Source: Actinomycetes bacterium
GTDB taxonomy: Bacteria; Actinomycetota; Acidimicrobiia; Acidimicrobiales; Microtrichaceae
Length of the DNA stretch: 8,692 bases
Reading direction: 5' to 3'
Assembly (NCBI GenBank): GCA_023423215.1
Contig: JAFAFZ010000016.1
Span: 1-8,692 of the forward strand
The position numbers and the translations under genes were made by a program. Shown here piece after piece: positions 1-8,532 of this stretch (the stretch's first letter is position 1; each line of letters opens with the position of its first letter). The notes below the pieces were generated by a model that saw nothing but the letters and a program-made list of their open reading frames with translations, searched no databases and was not told the DNA's origin.

Positions 1-1
1 C

Positions 2-1198
2 AGCACCACGACCACGCCCGGGACGAACCCGGAGGAGTCGACCACGACGACCACGATCTACACGCCCCCGATCCCGCCCGAGCTCGCCGAGGACCCGCGT
101 GTGCCCTTCCTCGTCGATCCCGGCGCCGACGACGGCGCGGACATCCCCCTCGCGCAGCGCAGCTTCGACCCGCGGTCGGTCACGGTGCTGCCCGAGCGCG
201 TCGCCGAGGCGAAGAAGATCCTGGCCGCGGCCCAGGCCGACCTGGCGGCGGCGCAGCAGCGCCTGGCCGAGCGTGCGGAGCTTGTCACGGACCTGACCGC
301 CCAGCTCGACCAGATGGACGGCGACGTGCGCACCGCGGTCGCGACGGCGGCCGAGGCGCGCAAGGAGCTGCGCGACCACGCGGTCACCGCGTACATGACC
401 GGCCGGACCGACACCTTCGCCCTGCTCGACACCTCGGACTTCGTCGACCTGGGCGTCGCACGCCGCTACCTGGACGTCGTCGTGCTCCAGCACGAGCGAC
501 TGGTCCGAGCCTACGAGCAGGCCAAGGAGGAGCTGACCTCCTCGCAGGCGAAGCTCGCCGCCCGGCTGGGCGAGGCGCAATCGGTCCTGACCCAGACCGC
601 GGCCCAGGTCCCGCTGGCCTTCGCCTCGGTGCTCACCGCGACCGAGCAGCTGCGCGCCTACGAGGCCGGCGCCCACGCCTACGTCGACGGGTTCGTGTTC
701 CCCGTCGCCGCCGAGGTCGAGTTCATCGACAGCTGGGGCTACCCCCGCATGACCGGCACCGCGTCCGCGCACTGGCACCAGGGCACCGACATCTTCGCCC
801 CGTACGGTGCGCCGCTGATCGCGTCCGAGAACGGGGTCATCGCCCGAGTGGGGGTCGGCACGCTCGGGGGCAACAAGCTCTGGGTGGTCGGCGAATCGGG
901 CACCGAGTACTACTACGCCCACCTCTCGGCCTTCGCCGAGGGCGTGGCGGACGGCAAGCGGGTCGACGCGGGTGACCTGGTCGGCTACGTCGGCGACACC
1001 GGCAACGCCAAGGGCACCTCGCCGCACCTGCACTTCGAGATCCATCCGGCCGGCGGCGACGCGGTCAACCCGTACCCGCTCCTGAAGGCCGCCTACGGCA
1101 GCCGGCCGGTGGCTCGTGCGGTCGCGCCCGAGCCGACCGTGCCGCCCTCGATCCCGGACCTGGTGCCCGCCGACACCACCCCGACGGCCGGCGGCTGA
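2..1198 (+). CDS. M23 (LytM) family metallopeptidase with N-terminal coiled coil, 5'-partial
   Basis: Probable secreted peptidoglycan endopeptidase of the coiled-coil plus LytM type. The frame is open to the left edge, so the start, and presumably a signal peptide, lie outside the window; the GTG at 101 is internal. A Thr-rich linker (about 2-60) comes first, then two Ala/Glu/Leu-rich helical stretches (about 188-400 and 443-660) resembling PcsB/CwlO-type hydrolases. The M23 domain covers about 695-1090. The zinc-site residues are visible: His and Asp of HQGTD (His codon at 776-778) and the HLH motif at 1025-1033, plus a YAHL motif between them, so the enzyme looks catalytically intact. A Pro-rich tail ends the protein. 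In related hydrolases the coiled coil controls access to the active site, often through an FtsEX-like partner; no such partner is visible here. The family call is firm; the exact cell-wall role is inferred. Confidence 0.9.
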   Translation, partial: STTTTPGTNPEESTTTTTIYTPPIPPELAEDPRVPFLVDPGADDGADIPLAQRSFDPRSVTVLPERVAEAKKILAAAQADLAAAQQRLAERAELVTDLTAQLDQMDGDVRTAVATAAEARKELRDHAVTAYMTGRTDTFALLDTSDFVDLGVARRYLDVVVLQHERLVRAYEQAKEELTSSQAKLAARLGEAQSVLTQTAAQVPLAFASVLTATEQLRAYEAGAHAYVDGFVFPVAAEVEFIDSWGYPRMTGTASAHWHQGTDIFAPYGAPLIASENGVIARVGVGTLGGNKLWVVGESGTEYYYAHLSAFAEGVADGKRVDAGDLVGYVGDTGNAKGTSPHLHFEIHPAGGDAVNPYPLLKAAYGSRPVARAVAPEPTVPPSIPDLVPADTTPTAGG

Positions 1199-1210
1199 GC
1201 CGGTCCGCGC

Positions 1211-1222
1211 CACAATGGTGCG
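1211..1222 (+). promoter_or_regulatory. Putative leaderless-type -10 element upstream of the SRPBCC-glgX unit
   Basis: The hexamer CACAAT at 1211-1216 resembles an actinobacterial -10 box with one mismatch to TANNNT. It lies six bases upstream of an ATG at 1223, so transcription would begin at or next to that ATG. The candidate npdG promoter at the right edge has the same geometry (CACAGT, six bases, ATG). No good -35 is visible at 16-18 base spacing. This would be the only promoter between the M23 gene and glgX. Confidence 0.4.
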
Positions 1223-1258
1223 ATGAGCCCGAGCCCGGCGGTGCGCCGGTGGACGTGA
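1223..1258 (+). CDS. Possible 11-codon leaderless leader ORF overlapping the SRPBCC start
   Basis: ATG at 1223 opens an 11-residue frame, MSPSPAVRRWT, that stops at TGA 1256-1258. The stop overlaps an in-frame GTG (1255) of the next gene as GTGA, and the frame also runs across that gene's other candidate start at 1249. A -10-like box lies six bases upstream. Terminating ribosomes could re-initiate on the SRPBCC gene, which has no evident Shine-Dalgarno sequence. Short leaderless ORFs coupled to downstream genes are known in mycobacteria. Nothing but position supports this one, and it could be chance. Confidence 0.28.
   Translation: MSPSPAVRRWT
1235..1249 (+). promoter_or_regulatory. GC hairpin overlapping the SRPBCC start codon
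   Basis: CCGGCG, GTG, CGCCGG forms a perfect six-pair stem with a three-base loop. Its last base is the G of the GTG start at 1249. In RNA it would hinder initiation at 1249, and a ribosome reading the 11-codon leader ORF would open it. In GC-rich DNA such a dyad can also arise by chance. Confidence 0.35.
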
Positions 1259-1697
1259 CCGCAACGCTCGAGGCCGACGTGCCGGCCGAGGAGCTCTACG
1301 CCGTCGTGTCGGACCTCGGGACCTATCCCGACTGGCTCGACATCGTGCCGAGGGCGGTGCCTGCGGACGCGGATCCGAGCGACGACGGGCCGGCCTGGTC
1401 GGTCGACCTGCGGGGCCAGCTCGGACCGCTGCGTCGGTCCAAGCGCATCCGCATGGTGCGCACCGTCGCCACCTCTCCGTCGGTCGCGCGCTTCGAGCGG
1501 CGTGAGCTGGACGACCGCACCCACAGCGACTGGGTGCTCGAGGCGACCGTGCACGCGGGTCCGGGCGACGCCCGCTCGCAGCTGGTGATGTCGCTGCACT
1601 ACGGCGGATCGATGTGGATGCCGATGCTTGACCGGTTGCTGGCGGACGAGATCGAACGGTCCCGCGCCCGGCTGCTGGACGTGCTCGGGGCCCGCGC

Positions 1698-1701
<4 letters not shown>
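1249..1701 (+). CDS. SRPBCC / START-like (polyketide cyclase/dehydrase-type) protein
   Basis: A 150-residue protein with the hallmarks of the SRPBCC ligand-binding fold: an N-terminal strand followed by an amphipathic helix reading AEELYAVVSDLGTYPDWL (13-30), alternating strands through the middle, and a long C-terminal helix (about 123-147) that normally closes the hydrophobic cavity. The length matches single-domain members. Members bind lipids, polyketides or other hydrophobic ligands; the ligand here cannot be read from sequence. Start: GTG at 1249 gives the usual N-terminus (MDVTATLEADV), while GTG at 1255 is a close alternative. Neither has a clear ribosome site. Its stop overlaps the glgX start as GTGA, so the two genes are very likely co-transcribed and translationally coupled, but no functional link to glycogen is evident. 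Confidence 0.8.
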
Positions 1702-3833
<2,132 letters not shown>

Positions 3834-3860
3834 CGGGGTCGGCAGGGCGGCCGGAGGACC

Positions 3861-4688
3861 TCAGGCTCGACGCGCCGACCAGCGCCCGCCGTGGCGCTCC
3901 AGGTGCAGCGGCAGGTCGAACGCCTCGCTCAGCAGCGCGTCGGTCAGCACCTCGTCGATCGGTCCGGCGCCCAGGATGCGCCCGCCACCCAGCACGAGCA
4001 GGTGCGTGAACGCGGGCGGGATCTCCTCGACGTGGTGGGTGACCAGCACGATCGGCGCGGCGGCGGGATCGGCGGCGAGCGCGTCGAGCCGGTCGACCAG
4101 GCGTTCGCGGCCGCCCAGGTCGAGCGCCGAGCTGGGCTCGTCGAGCAGCACCAGGCCGGGGTCCGACATCAGCGCGCGGGCCAGCAGCACGCGCTGGCGC
4201 TCGCCCGAGGACAGCGAGCCGTAGGGGCGACGGGCGGCGAACCCGACGCCCTGCGCCCGGAGCAGCTCGTCGGCTCGGTCGCGATCCGCCTGGGTGTAGG
4301 TGTGCCACCACGGCTCGAGCGCCGCGTGCTTGGCGCACATCACGACCTCGGTGCCCGTCAGCTGGGGGCGGATCATGTCCACGAGCGCGGGGCTGACGAG
4401 CGCGACGCTGCGCCGCAGGGTCCGCACGTCGGTGCGGCCGAGCCGCTGGCCGAGCACGTCGACGGTGCCGGTGCTCGGATGCTCGTACAGCGAGGCGATG
4501 CGCACGAGCGAGGTCTTGCCGCTGCCGTTGGCCCCCAGCACGATCCAGCGCTCGTCCGCGCGGACGGTCCAGTCGATCGCCGCGAGCAGGTCCCGGCCGT
4601 CGCGTCGGAAGCCGACGCCGCGCAGCTCGAGCACGGCTCGCGTGCCGGCCGCAGCAGCGGAGGCGGGCGCGGCGTCCAGGGTGGTCAC
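3861..4688 (-). CDS. Stand-alone ABC ATPase of the ModF/YlmA (COG1119) type
   Basis: A 275-residue nucleotide-binding protein with one ABC domain. Visible motifs are Walker A GANGSGKT (52-59), signature LSSGE (159-163), Walker B LVLLDEP (179-185, catalytic Glu184), D-loop SSALD (186-190) and the switch histidine in VTHH (His218). At the Q-loop position the sequence reads VSPALVD, so the usual glutamine seems absent, as I recall for this subfamily. No permease or binding-protein gene is adjacent, and the protein has no membrane segment. The ModF/YlmA group is annotated as molybdate-related, but its substrate is poorly established. The GTG start at 4688 overlaps the marR stop as GTGA, with a GGAG at 4703-4700 as possible ribosome site. 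It is thus the second gene of a marR operon, which suggests a role in stress or drug response, possibly with a permease elsewhere or as a non-transport ATPase. Confidence 0.85.
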   Translation of the reverse strand: MTTLDAAPASAAAAGTRAVLELRGVGFRRDGRDLLAAIDWTVRADERWIVLGANGSGKTSLVRIASLYEHPSTGTVDVLGQRLGRTDVRTLRRSVALVSPALVDMIRPQLTGTEVVMCAKHAALEPWWHTYTQADRDRADELLRAQGVGFAARRPYGSLSSGERQRVLLARALMSDPGLVLLDEPSSALDLGGRERLVDRLDALAADPAAAPIVLVTHHVEEIPPAFTHLLVLGGGRILGAGPIDEVLTDALLSEAFDLPLHLERHGGRWSARRA

Positions 4689-5179
4689 GACGTGCCGGTC
4701 TCCGGATCGGTGAAGCCCGGACCGAAGCGCTCCTCGAGCGCCGCCTCCATCGCCTGGTTCAGCAGCTCGAGCCCGACGACGACGGTCTCGGCCTCGTCCG
4801 GGGTGAGCCGCGCGAGCAGCCGCTCGATGCCGGCGCCGACGACCCCGTCGCCCTCGGCCAGCAGCCGTTCGCCCTCGGGTGTGAGGGCGAGCAGCACCCG
4901 GCGGCGGTCGCTCGGGTCCGCCGAGCGCGACACGAGCCCGCGGGCCGCCAGGCCGTCCACCACCGAGGTCATCGTCGAGGCGCTCACGCCGAGCAGTGCC
5001 GCCACGTGCGTCGCCGGGCGGCTGCGGACCGCCAGGAAGACCAGCACCCGGTACTGCGGGAGCGTGAGCTCCGCCTCGGCGAGCGAGGAGCCGGCGACCT
5101 TGGCGAGGCGGGCCGCGGCGCGCACCGCGTCGACGCGGCGTGCGGTCGAGCTCGGCCGGGGAGACGTGTCGGCGGACAT
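4685..5179 (-). CDS. MarR-family transcriptional regulator
   Basis: A 164-residue DNA-binding protein with the MarR winged helix-turn-helix. Residues about 38-104 hold it: LTLPQYRVLVFL, the recognition helix around VSASTMTSVVDGL, and the wing SADPSDRRRVLLALT with the typical D-x-R. Flanking N- and C-terminal helices (about 14-35 and 113-152) would form the dimer interface. The ATG at 5179 is chosen because it gives a normal MarR length and lies just after a TACGAT -10 box; the reading frame stays open upstream only because of GC bias. A perfect palindrome lies 21-39 bases upstream of the start, so autorepression is likely. The ABC ATPase gene overlaps its stop and is probably the main co-regulated target. 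The ligand is unknown. Confidence 0.92.
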   Translation of the reverse strand: MSADTSPRPSSTARRVDAVRAAARLAKVAGSSLAEAELTLPQYRVLVFLAVRSRPATHVAALLGVSASTMTSVVDGLAARGLVSRSADPSDRRRVLLALTPEGERLLAEGDGVVGAGIERLLARLTPDEAETVVVGLELLNQAMEAALEERFGPGFTDPETGTS

Positions 5180-5187
5180 CGCCGCTG

Positions 5188-5193
5188 ATCGTA
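5188..5193 (-). promoter_or_regulatory. -10 box for marR-ABC
   Basis: On the minus strand TACGAT fits TANNNT and ends eight bases before the marR ATG at 5179, so the transcript would have almost no leader. The -35 region at 16-19 base spacing falls inside the palindrome at 5200-5218 and matches TTGACA poorly. MarR bound there would block polymerase. Confidence 0.5.
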
Positions 5194-5199
5194 CCCGTG

Positions 5200-5218
5200 T
5201 ACTTCGAACATCGAAGTA
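5200..5218. promoter_or_regulatory. Probable MarR operator palindrome
   Basis: TACTTCGA, ACA, TCGAAGTA is a perfect eight-base inverted repeat with a three-base spacer. It is AT-richer than its GC-rich surroundings and sits in the divergent region between the marR start and the plus-strand operon. Its size suits a MarR dimer. It covers the expected -35 zone of the marR promoter. It is about 76-94 bases upstream of the likely plus-strand start, so an effect on that operon is less certain. Confidence 0.8.
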
Positions 5219-5280
5219 TCGGGGTCCGCCCGGCGCGCCGACGCGGCGCCCACGTCGGCCGGTGGGCGCGTGCCCGCCGG

Positions 5281-5286
5281 TACACT
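5281..5286 (+). promoter_or_regulatory. -10 box for the CorC-like / PIG-L operon
   Basis: TACACT fits TANNNT and is the best promoter-like site in the divergent gap on the plus strand. It ends seven bases before a GTG at 5294 that could open a leaderless leader ORF. No clear -35 is seen at 16-18 bases. If the GTG is not used, the transcript would have a leader of about 48 bases before the ATG at 5341. Confidence 0.45.
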
Positions 5287-5293
5287 CGCCCCG

Positions 5294-5344
5294 GTGTCGT
5301 CCAGCCCGCGCGTCGGACCTGCCCCGGTGACGGACCACGGATGA
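5294..5344 (+). CDS. Possible 16-codon leaderless leader ORF overlapping the first CorC-like gene
   Basis: GTG at 5294 opens a 16-residue frame, MSSSPRVGPAPVTDHG, ending at TGA 5342-5344. The stop overlaps the ATG of the first CorC-like gene as ATGA (5341-5344). A TACACT box lies seven bases upstream. The main gene has no convincing Shine-Dalgarno sequence, so coupling through this ORF could be how it is translated. The layout repeats that at 1223-1258, which makes both a little more credible, but there is no expression or conservation evidence. Confidence 0.3.
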   Translation: MSSSPRVGPAPVTDHG

Positions 5345-6663
5345 CCGTGCTCGGCGTGGGCGCCGTCGTCCTGCTGGTGCTCGCCAACGCGCTGTTCGTC
5401 GCCGCCGAGTTCTCGCTCGTCGCGGTCGACCGCACCCAGCTCCAGGCACGGGCCGACGCGGGCAGCCGCTCGGCGCGGCTCGCGACGTCGATCCTGCAGC
5501 GGCTCTCGTACAACCTCTCGGGCGCGCAGCTCGGCATCACGATCTGCAGCCTCGGCCTCGGCGTGCTCGCGGAGCCGGTGGTCGCCACCGCGCTCGAGCC
5601 GCTCGTCGGGCGCGCGGTCGGCGAGGGACGGGCGCTCGGCGTGTCGGTCGTGCTGGCCCTGGTGCTCACGACCATCGTGCAGATGGTGATCGGCGAGCTC
5701 GTGCCGAAGTCGATCGCGGTGGCCCGGCCGGTGCCGACCGTCCTGGCGCTCGCCGCGGCGTTCCGCGGGTTCAACCTGCTCCTCGGCCCCGTCATCAAGG
5801 TGTGCAACGCGGCGGCGGAGCGCCTCGTGCGCCTGCTCGGCGTCGAGCCGCAGGAGGAGCTGTCGAGCGTGCGCAGCCGACAGGAGCTGCGACGCCTCGT
5901 GCGGTCCTCGGAGGAGTCCGGCGCGATCCGTCCCGAGGACGCCGAGCTGCTCGACCGCACGTTCCGCTTCGGCGAGAAGACGGCGGCCGACGCGCTCACG
6001 CCGCGCGTCGCGGTGCAGGCGCTCGCCAGCGACGCCACCGTCGGCGACCTCATCGACGAGTCGGGCCGCACCGGCCTGTCGCGCTTCCCGGTCCACACCG
6101 GCGACCTGGACGACATCGTCGGTGTCGTGCACATCAAGGACGTCCTCGGCCTGGCGCCGGCGCGGCGCCGGACCGAGCCGCTGACGACGCTGCTGCGTCC
6201 GGTGCTCGCCGTGCCCGAGTCCAAGGACCTCGAGTCGCTGATGCTCGAGCTGCAGGGCGCTGCCGGCCAGTTCGCGGTGGTGGTCGACGAGTACGGCGGC
6301 ACCGCGGGGATCATCACGCTCGAGGACCTGGTCGAGGAGATCGTCGGGGACATCGACGACGAGCACGACCCGCGGGCCGGTGTGCCGACGGTGCGCCGCT
6401 GGGCCGGCGCCCACCTCGTGTCGGGGATGCTGCACCCGGACGAGGTGGCCGAGGCCTGCGGGTTCGTCGTGCCGCCCGGCGGCTACGAGACGCTGGCGGG
6501 CTTCGTGCTCGACCGCCTGGGCCAGATCCCGTCGGTGGGGGACCAGTTCGACCACGAGGGCTGGCTGGTCGAGGTGGTCGAGATGGACGGCCGCCGCATC
6601 GCCACGGTGAAGCTGGTCGCGCCGACGCCGGGCGCGGCGCTCGCGGGCGAGGACCCGTCGTGA
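5341..6663 (+). CDS. CorC/HlyC-family (CNNM-like) membrane protein with DUF21, CBS pair and CorC_HlyC domain
   Basis: A 440-residue membrane protein often annotated as hemolysin family; several members are Mg2+ exporters or Mg2+/Co2+ resistance factors (for example staphylococcal MpfA). The DUF21 domain (about 1-185) has hydrophobic segments near 3-26, 64-88, 98-125 and 132-155, with conserved AEFSL (22-26), AQLGIT (62-67) and GELVPKS (118-124). Two CBS repeats follow (about 214-272 and 282-340; the second contains VVVDEYGGTAGIITLEDLVEEIVGD-type sequence at 313-337) and may sense nucleotide. A complete CorC_HlyC domain (about 350-427) ends the protein. The ATG at 5341 starts exactly before TM1. 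It is the first gene of a three-gene operon; the next gene overlaps by four bases. The paired arrangement resembles mycobacterial Rv1842c/Rv1841c. Transport of Mg2+ is inferred from the family only. Confidence 0.92.
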   Translation: MTVLGVGAVVLLVLANALFVAAEFSLVAVDRTQLQARADAGSRSARLATSILQRLSYNLSGAQLGITICSLGLGVLAEPVVATALEPLVGRAVGEGRALGVSVVLALVLTTIVQMVIGELVPKSIAVARPVPTVLALAAAFRGFNLLLGPVIKVCNAAAERLVRLLGVEPQEELSSVRSRQELRRLVRSSEESGAIRPEDAELLDRTFRFGEKTAADALTPRVAVQALASDATVGDLIDESGRTGLSRFPVHTGDLDDIVGVVHIKDVLGLAPARRRTEPLTTLLRPVLAVPESKDLESLMLELQGAAGQFAVVVDEYGGTAGIITLEDLVEEIVGDIDDEHDPRAGVPTVRRWAGAHLVSGMLHPDEVAEACGFVVPPGGYETLAGFVLDRLGQIPSVGDQFDHEGWLVEVVEMDGRRIATVKLVAPTPGAALAGEDPS

Positions 6664-7739
6664 CCAACCCGTTCCTCGTCCTGGTCCTGGCGATCGTGCT
6701 GGTCGTCGCCAACGGCTTCTTCGTCGCGGTCGAGTTCTCGCTGATGGCAGCGCGACGCGGGCGCATCGAGGAGCTCGCCGAGGAGGGGAGCGCCGGCGCA
6801 CACCGTGCGCTGGCCGGCATGCGCAACCTGAACCTGCAGCTGGCGGCCAGCCAGCTGGGGATCTCGGTCGTGTCGCTGCTGCTCGGCTGGTTGATCGAGC
6901 CCGTGGTCAGCGAGGGGCTCGCCGACCTGCTCGGGCGCAGCGCCCTGCCGCGTGGCGTGTCGCACGCGATCGGTGTCGCGCTCGGTCTCGTCATCGTGGC
7001 GTTCGTGCACATGGTGATCGGCGAGATGGTGCCCAAGTCGCTGGCGCTGTCGGCGCCCGAGCGCGTGGCCGTGCTGCTCGCCCCGATCCACCGCGTCGTC
7101 GTGGTCGTGGTGCGGCCCGCCGTGGCGGCCCTGTACTGGCTCGCACGCCTGGGCACGCGGCTGGTGGGCGTGCAGCCGATCGACGAGCTGGACGAGTCGC
7201 ACACCGCCGTCGAGCTGGCCGTGCTGGTCGAGGAGTCGCGTGCCGGCGGTGAGCTGCAGGAGTCCGAGCACGAGCTGCTGGTCGGGGCGCTGGGGTTCCT
7301 GGACGTGCGCGTCGACGAGGTGATGGCTCCACGCGACGAGCTGGTGACCGTGCCGCACACCGCCTCGGTCGCCCAGGCCGAGGAGCTGGTGCACCGCTCG
7401 GGCCACTCGCGCGTGCTGGTGCTGGGCGACGGCCCCGACGCGGTGACGGGGTTCCTGCACGCGAAGGACCTGATCTCGATCCCGCTCGACGAGCGCGACG
7501 GGTTCCTCCCTGCGGGCATCGTGCGGGTGGCGCTGCGGGTCGCACCCGAGGACCACCTCGAGGACGTGCTGCCCCGCATGCGGCGTGCGCGCCGCCACGT
7601 CGCGGTCGTCGTGGAGGACGGCGCGATGTTGGGTCTGGTGACGCTGGAGGACATCCTCGAGGCGATCGTCGGGGACATCCGCGACGAGACCGATCGCGAC
7701 GAGCATCGCGACGAGGGCGAGGGGGGAGCGGGGCGATGA
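6660..7739 (+). CDS. Second CorC-like membrane protein, DUF21 and CBS pair, without CorC_HlyC domain
   Basis: A 359-residue paralog of the preceding protein. DUF21 (about 1-195) has hydrophobic segments near 4-29, 62-83, 101-125 and 134-163, with matching motifs VEFSL (24-28), SQLGIS (64-69) and GEMVPKS (121-127). The CBS pair lies at about 219-275 and 285-341, ending in VTLEDILEAIVGDI (327-340). Where its partner continues into the CorC_HlyC domain, this one stops after a short charged tail with RDE repeats. The second CBS lacks the DEYGG turn (it reads VEDGAML), so ligand binding may differ. The GTG start at 6660 overlaps the previous stop as GTGA and has a GAGGA site at 6649-6653. The two probably form a heteromeric complex, since DUF21 proteins dimerise through this domain; that is inference. 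Confidence 0.9.
   Translation: MTNPFLVLVLAIVLVVANGFFVAVEFSLMAARRGRIEELAEEGSAGAHRALAGMRNLNLQLAASQLGISVVSLLLGWLIEPVVSEGLADLLGRSALPRGVSHAIGVALGLVIVAFVHMVIGEMVPKSLALSAPERVAVLLAPIHRVVVVVVRPAVAALYWLARLGTRLVGVQPIDELDESHTAVELAVLVEESRAGGELQESEHELLVGALGFLDVRVDEVMAPRDELVTVPHTASVAQAEELVHRSGHSRVLVLGDGPDAVTGFLHAKDLISIPLDERDGFLPAGIVRVALRVAPEDHLEDVLPRMRRARRHVAVVVEDGAMLGLVTLEDILEAIVGDIRDETDRDEHRDEGEGGAGR
7680..7715 (+). repeat. Three copies of CGCGACGAG in the 3' end of the second CorC-like gene
   Basis: CGCGACGAG occurs at 7680-7688, 7695-7703 and 7707-7715, all in frame, each encoding Arg-Asp-Glu in the C-terminal tail. This is a small in-frame repeat, perhaps from slippage, and gives the protein a mixed-charge end in place of the missing CorC_HlyC domain. 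Confidence 0.7.
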
Positions 7740-8527
7740 CGACGCTGGTGGGGCGGGTGCGTGCTCGGCGCGGGAGCGGCGGCGCGCGGCCGCGTGTGAC
7801 GGTCGTGTCGCCGCACTACGACGACGTGCCGCTGTCGCTCGGGCAGAGCCTGCGCGACGGCGTGCTGTCGCGGTGCGACGTCGAGGTGCGCGTCGCGTTC
7901 GGTCGCAGCAACTGGACCTCGTGGGTGCACCCGACGCCCTCGCGTGCGCGCTACGTCAGCTGGTGGCGTCGGGGCGAGGAGTCGGCCGCCGCCGTGGTCT
8001 TCGGCTACCGCTGGAAGGCCGCAGGGTGGGAAGAGGCGCTGCTGCGCACCGGCGACCACGACCCGGACCACCTGCTGGACGGCAGCCGTGATCTGTCGGA
8101 CGAACCCCTGGTCGACGAGCTGTCGGGGTGGCTGCGCCGGATCCTCGAGCGACCGGTCCAGGGCCCGCCGCCGGACGCGCTGCTGGTCGCTGCGGGGCTG
8201 GGCGGGCACGTCGACCACCGGATCCTGGCGTTCGCCGCGGCGCGCCTGGTCGGCAGCGTCGACCGTCCGATCGGCTTCTACGAGGACCGCCCCTACGTCG
8301 CGTACCTGGACGACGAGGCGGTGGCCGAGCAGCTGGCGCCCCTGGGGTTGGAGCTGGCGCCGCACGACGTGTCCGGCCCGGTGTCGCGTGCGACGCAGAT
8401 GCGGGCGCGGCGCTGCTACCCGAGCCAGATGGCGCCGTTCTTCGAGGAGGCGATGGACCTGGACCGGGGTCGCGACGCGTGCGAGCGGGTGTGGTTGCCG
8501 GTCGGCACGCCGGTGCCCTGGGACTGA
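7736..8527 (+). CDS. PIG-L / LmbE-family zinc-dependent deacetylase
   Basis: A 263-residue putative N-deacetylase of the PIG-L superfamily, which removes acetyl groups from GlcNAc-type sugars and conjugates (MshB and Mca are relatives). The first metal motif is SPHYDD (25-30) with His27, candidate catalytic Asp29 and Asp30; the second is GGHVDH (156-161) with His158 and His161. The core zinc residues are therefore present. The glutamate that follows the Asp pair in many members (HPDDE) is Val31 here. FYEDRPYV (181-188) and YPSQ (228-231) also match one branch of the family. No signal peptide is seen, so it is probably cytoplasmic. The ATG at 7736 overlaps the preceding stop as ATGA and has a strong GGGGGGAG site (7721-7728). 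Its substrate and its link to the CorC-like pair are unknown; a thiol-biosynthesis or cell-envelope sugar role is possible. Confidence 0.85.
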   Translation: MTTLVGRVRARRGSGGARPRVTVVSPHYDDVPLSLGQSLRDGVLSRCDVEVRVAFGRSNWTSWVHPTPSRARYVSWWRRGEESAAAVVFGYRWKAAGWEEALLRTGDHDPDHLLDGSRDLSDEPLVDELSGWLRRILERPVQGPPPDALLVAAGLGGHVDHRILAFAAARLVGSVDRPIGFYEDRPYVAYLDDEAVAEQLAPLGLELAPHDVSGPVSRATQMRARRCYPSQMAPFFEEAMDLDRGRDACERVWLPVGTPVPWD

Positions 8528-8532
8528 CGCGG

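Noticed and set aside
101..103. GTG at 101 as the start of the M23 peptidase.
   Set aside because: The frame is open from the left edge with a plausible Thr-rich linker, and starting here would leave a secreted-type enzyme without a signal peptide.
3834..3860. A bidirectional terminator between the convergent glgX and ABC genes.
   Set aside because: The 27-base gap holds only imperfect short complementarities (GACC/GGTC with bulges) and GAGGACCTC with a one-base loop, and no U-run in either direction.
3861..6353. An 830-codon minus-strand frame that would fuse the ABC ATPase to a long upstream sequence.
   Set aside because: Only the last 275 codons carry a recognisable protein. The rest runs antisense to the CorC-like gene and out of frame through marR, with Ser/Arg/Thr-rich low-complexity sequence typical of shadow frames in GC-rich DNA.
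7090..7115. GTC/GTG-rich run encoding six consecutive valines in the second CorC-like gene, considered as a simple repeat.
   Set aside because: It lies in a predicted membrane segment where poly-Val is unremarkable, and the codons alternate rather than forming a clean tandem repeat.
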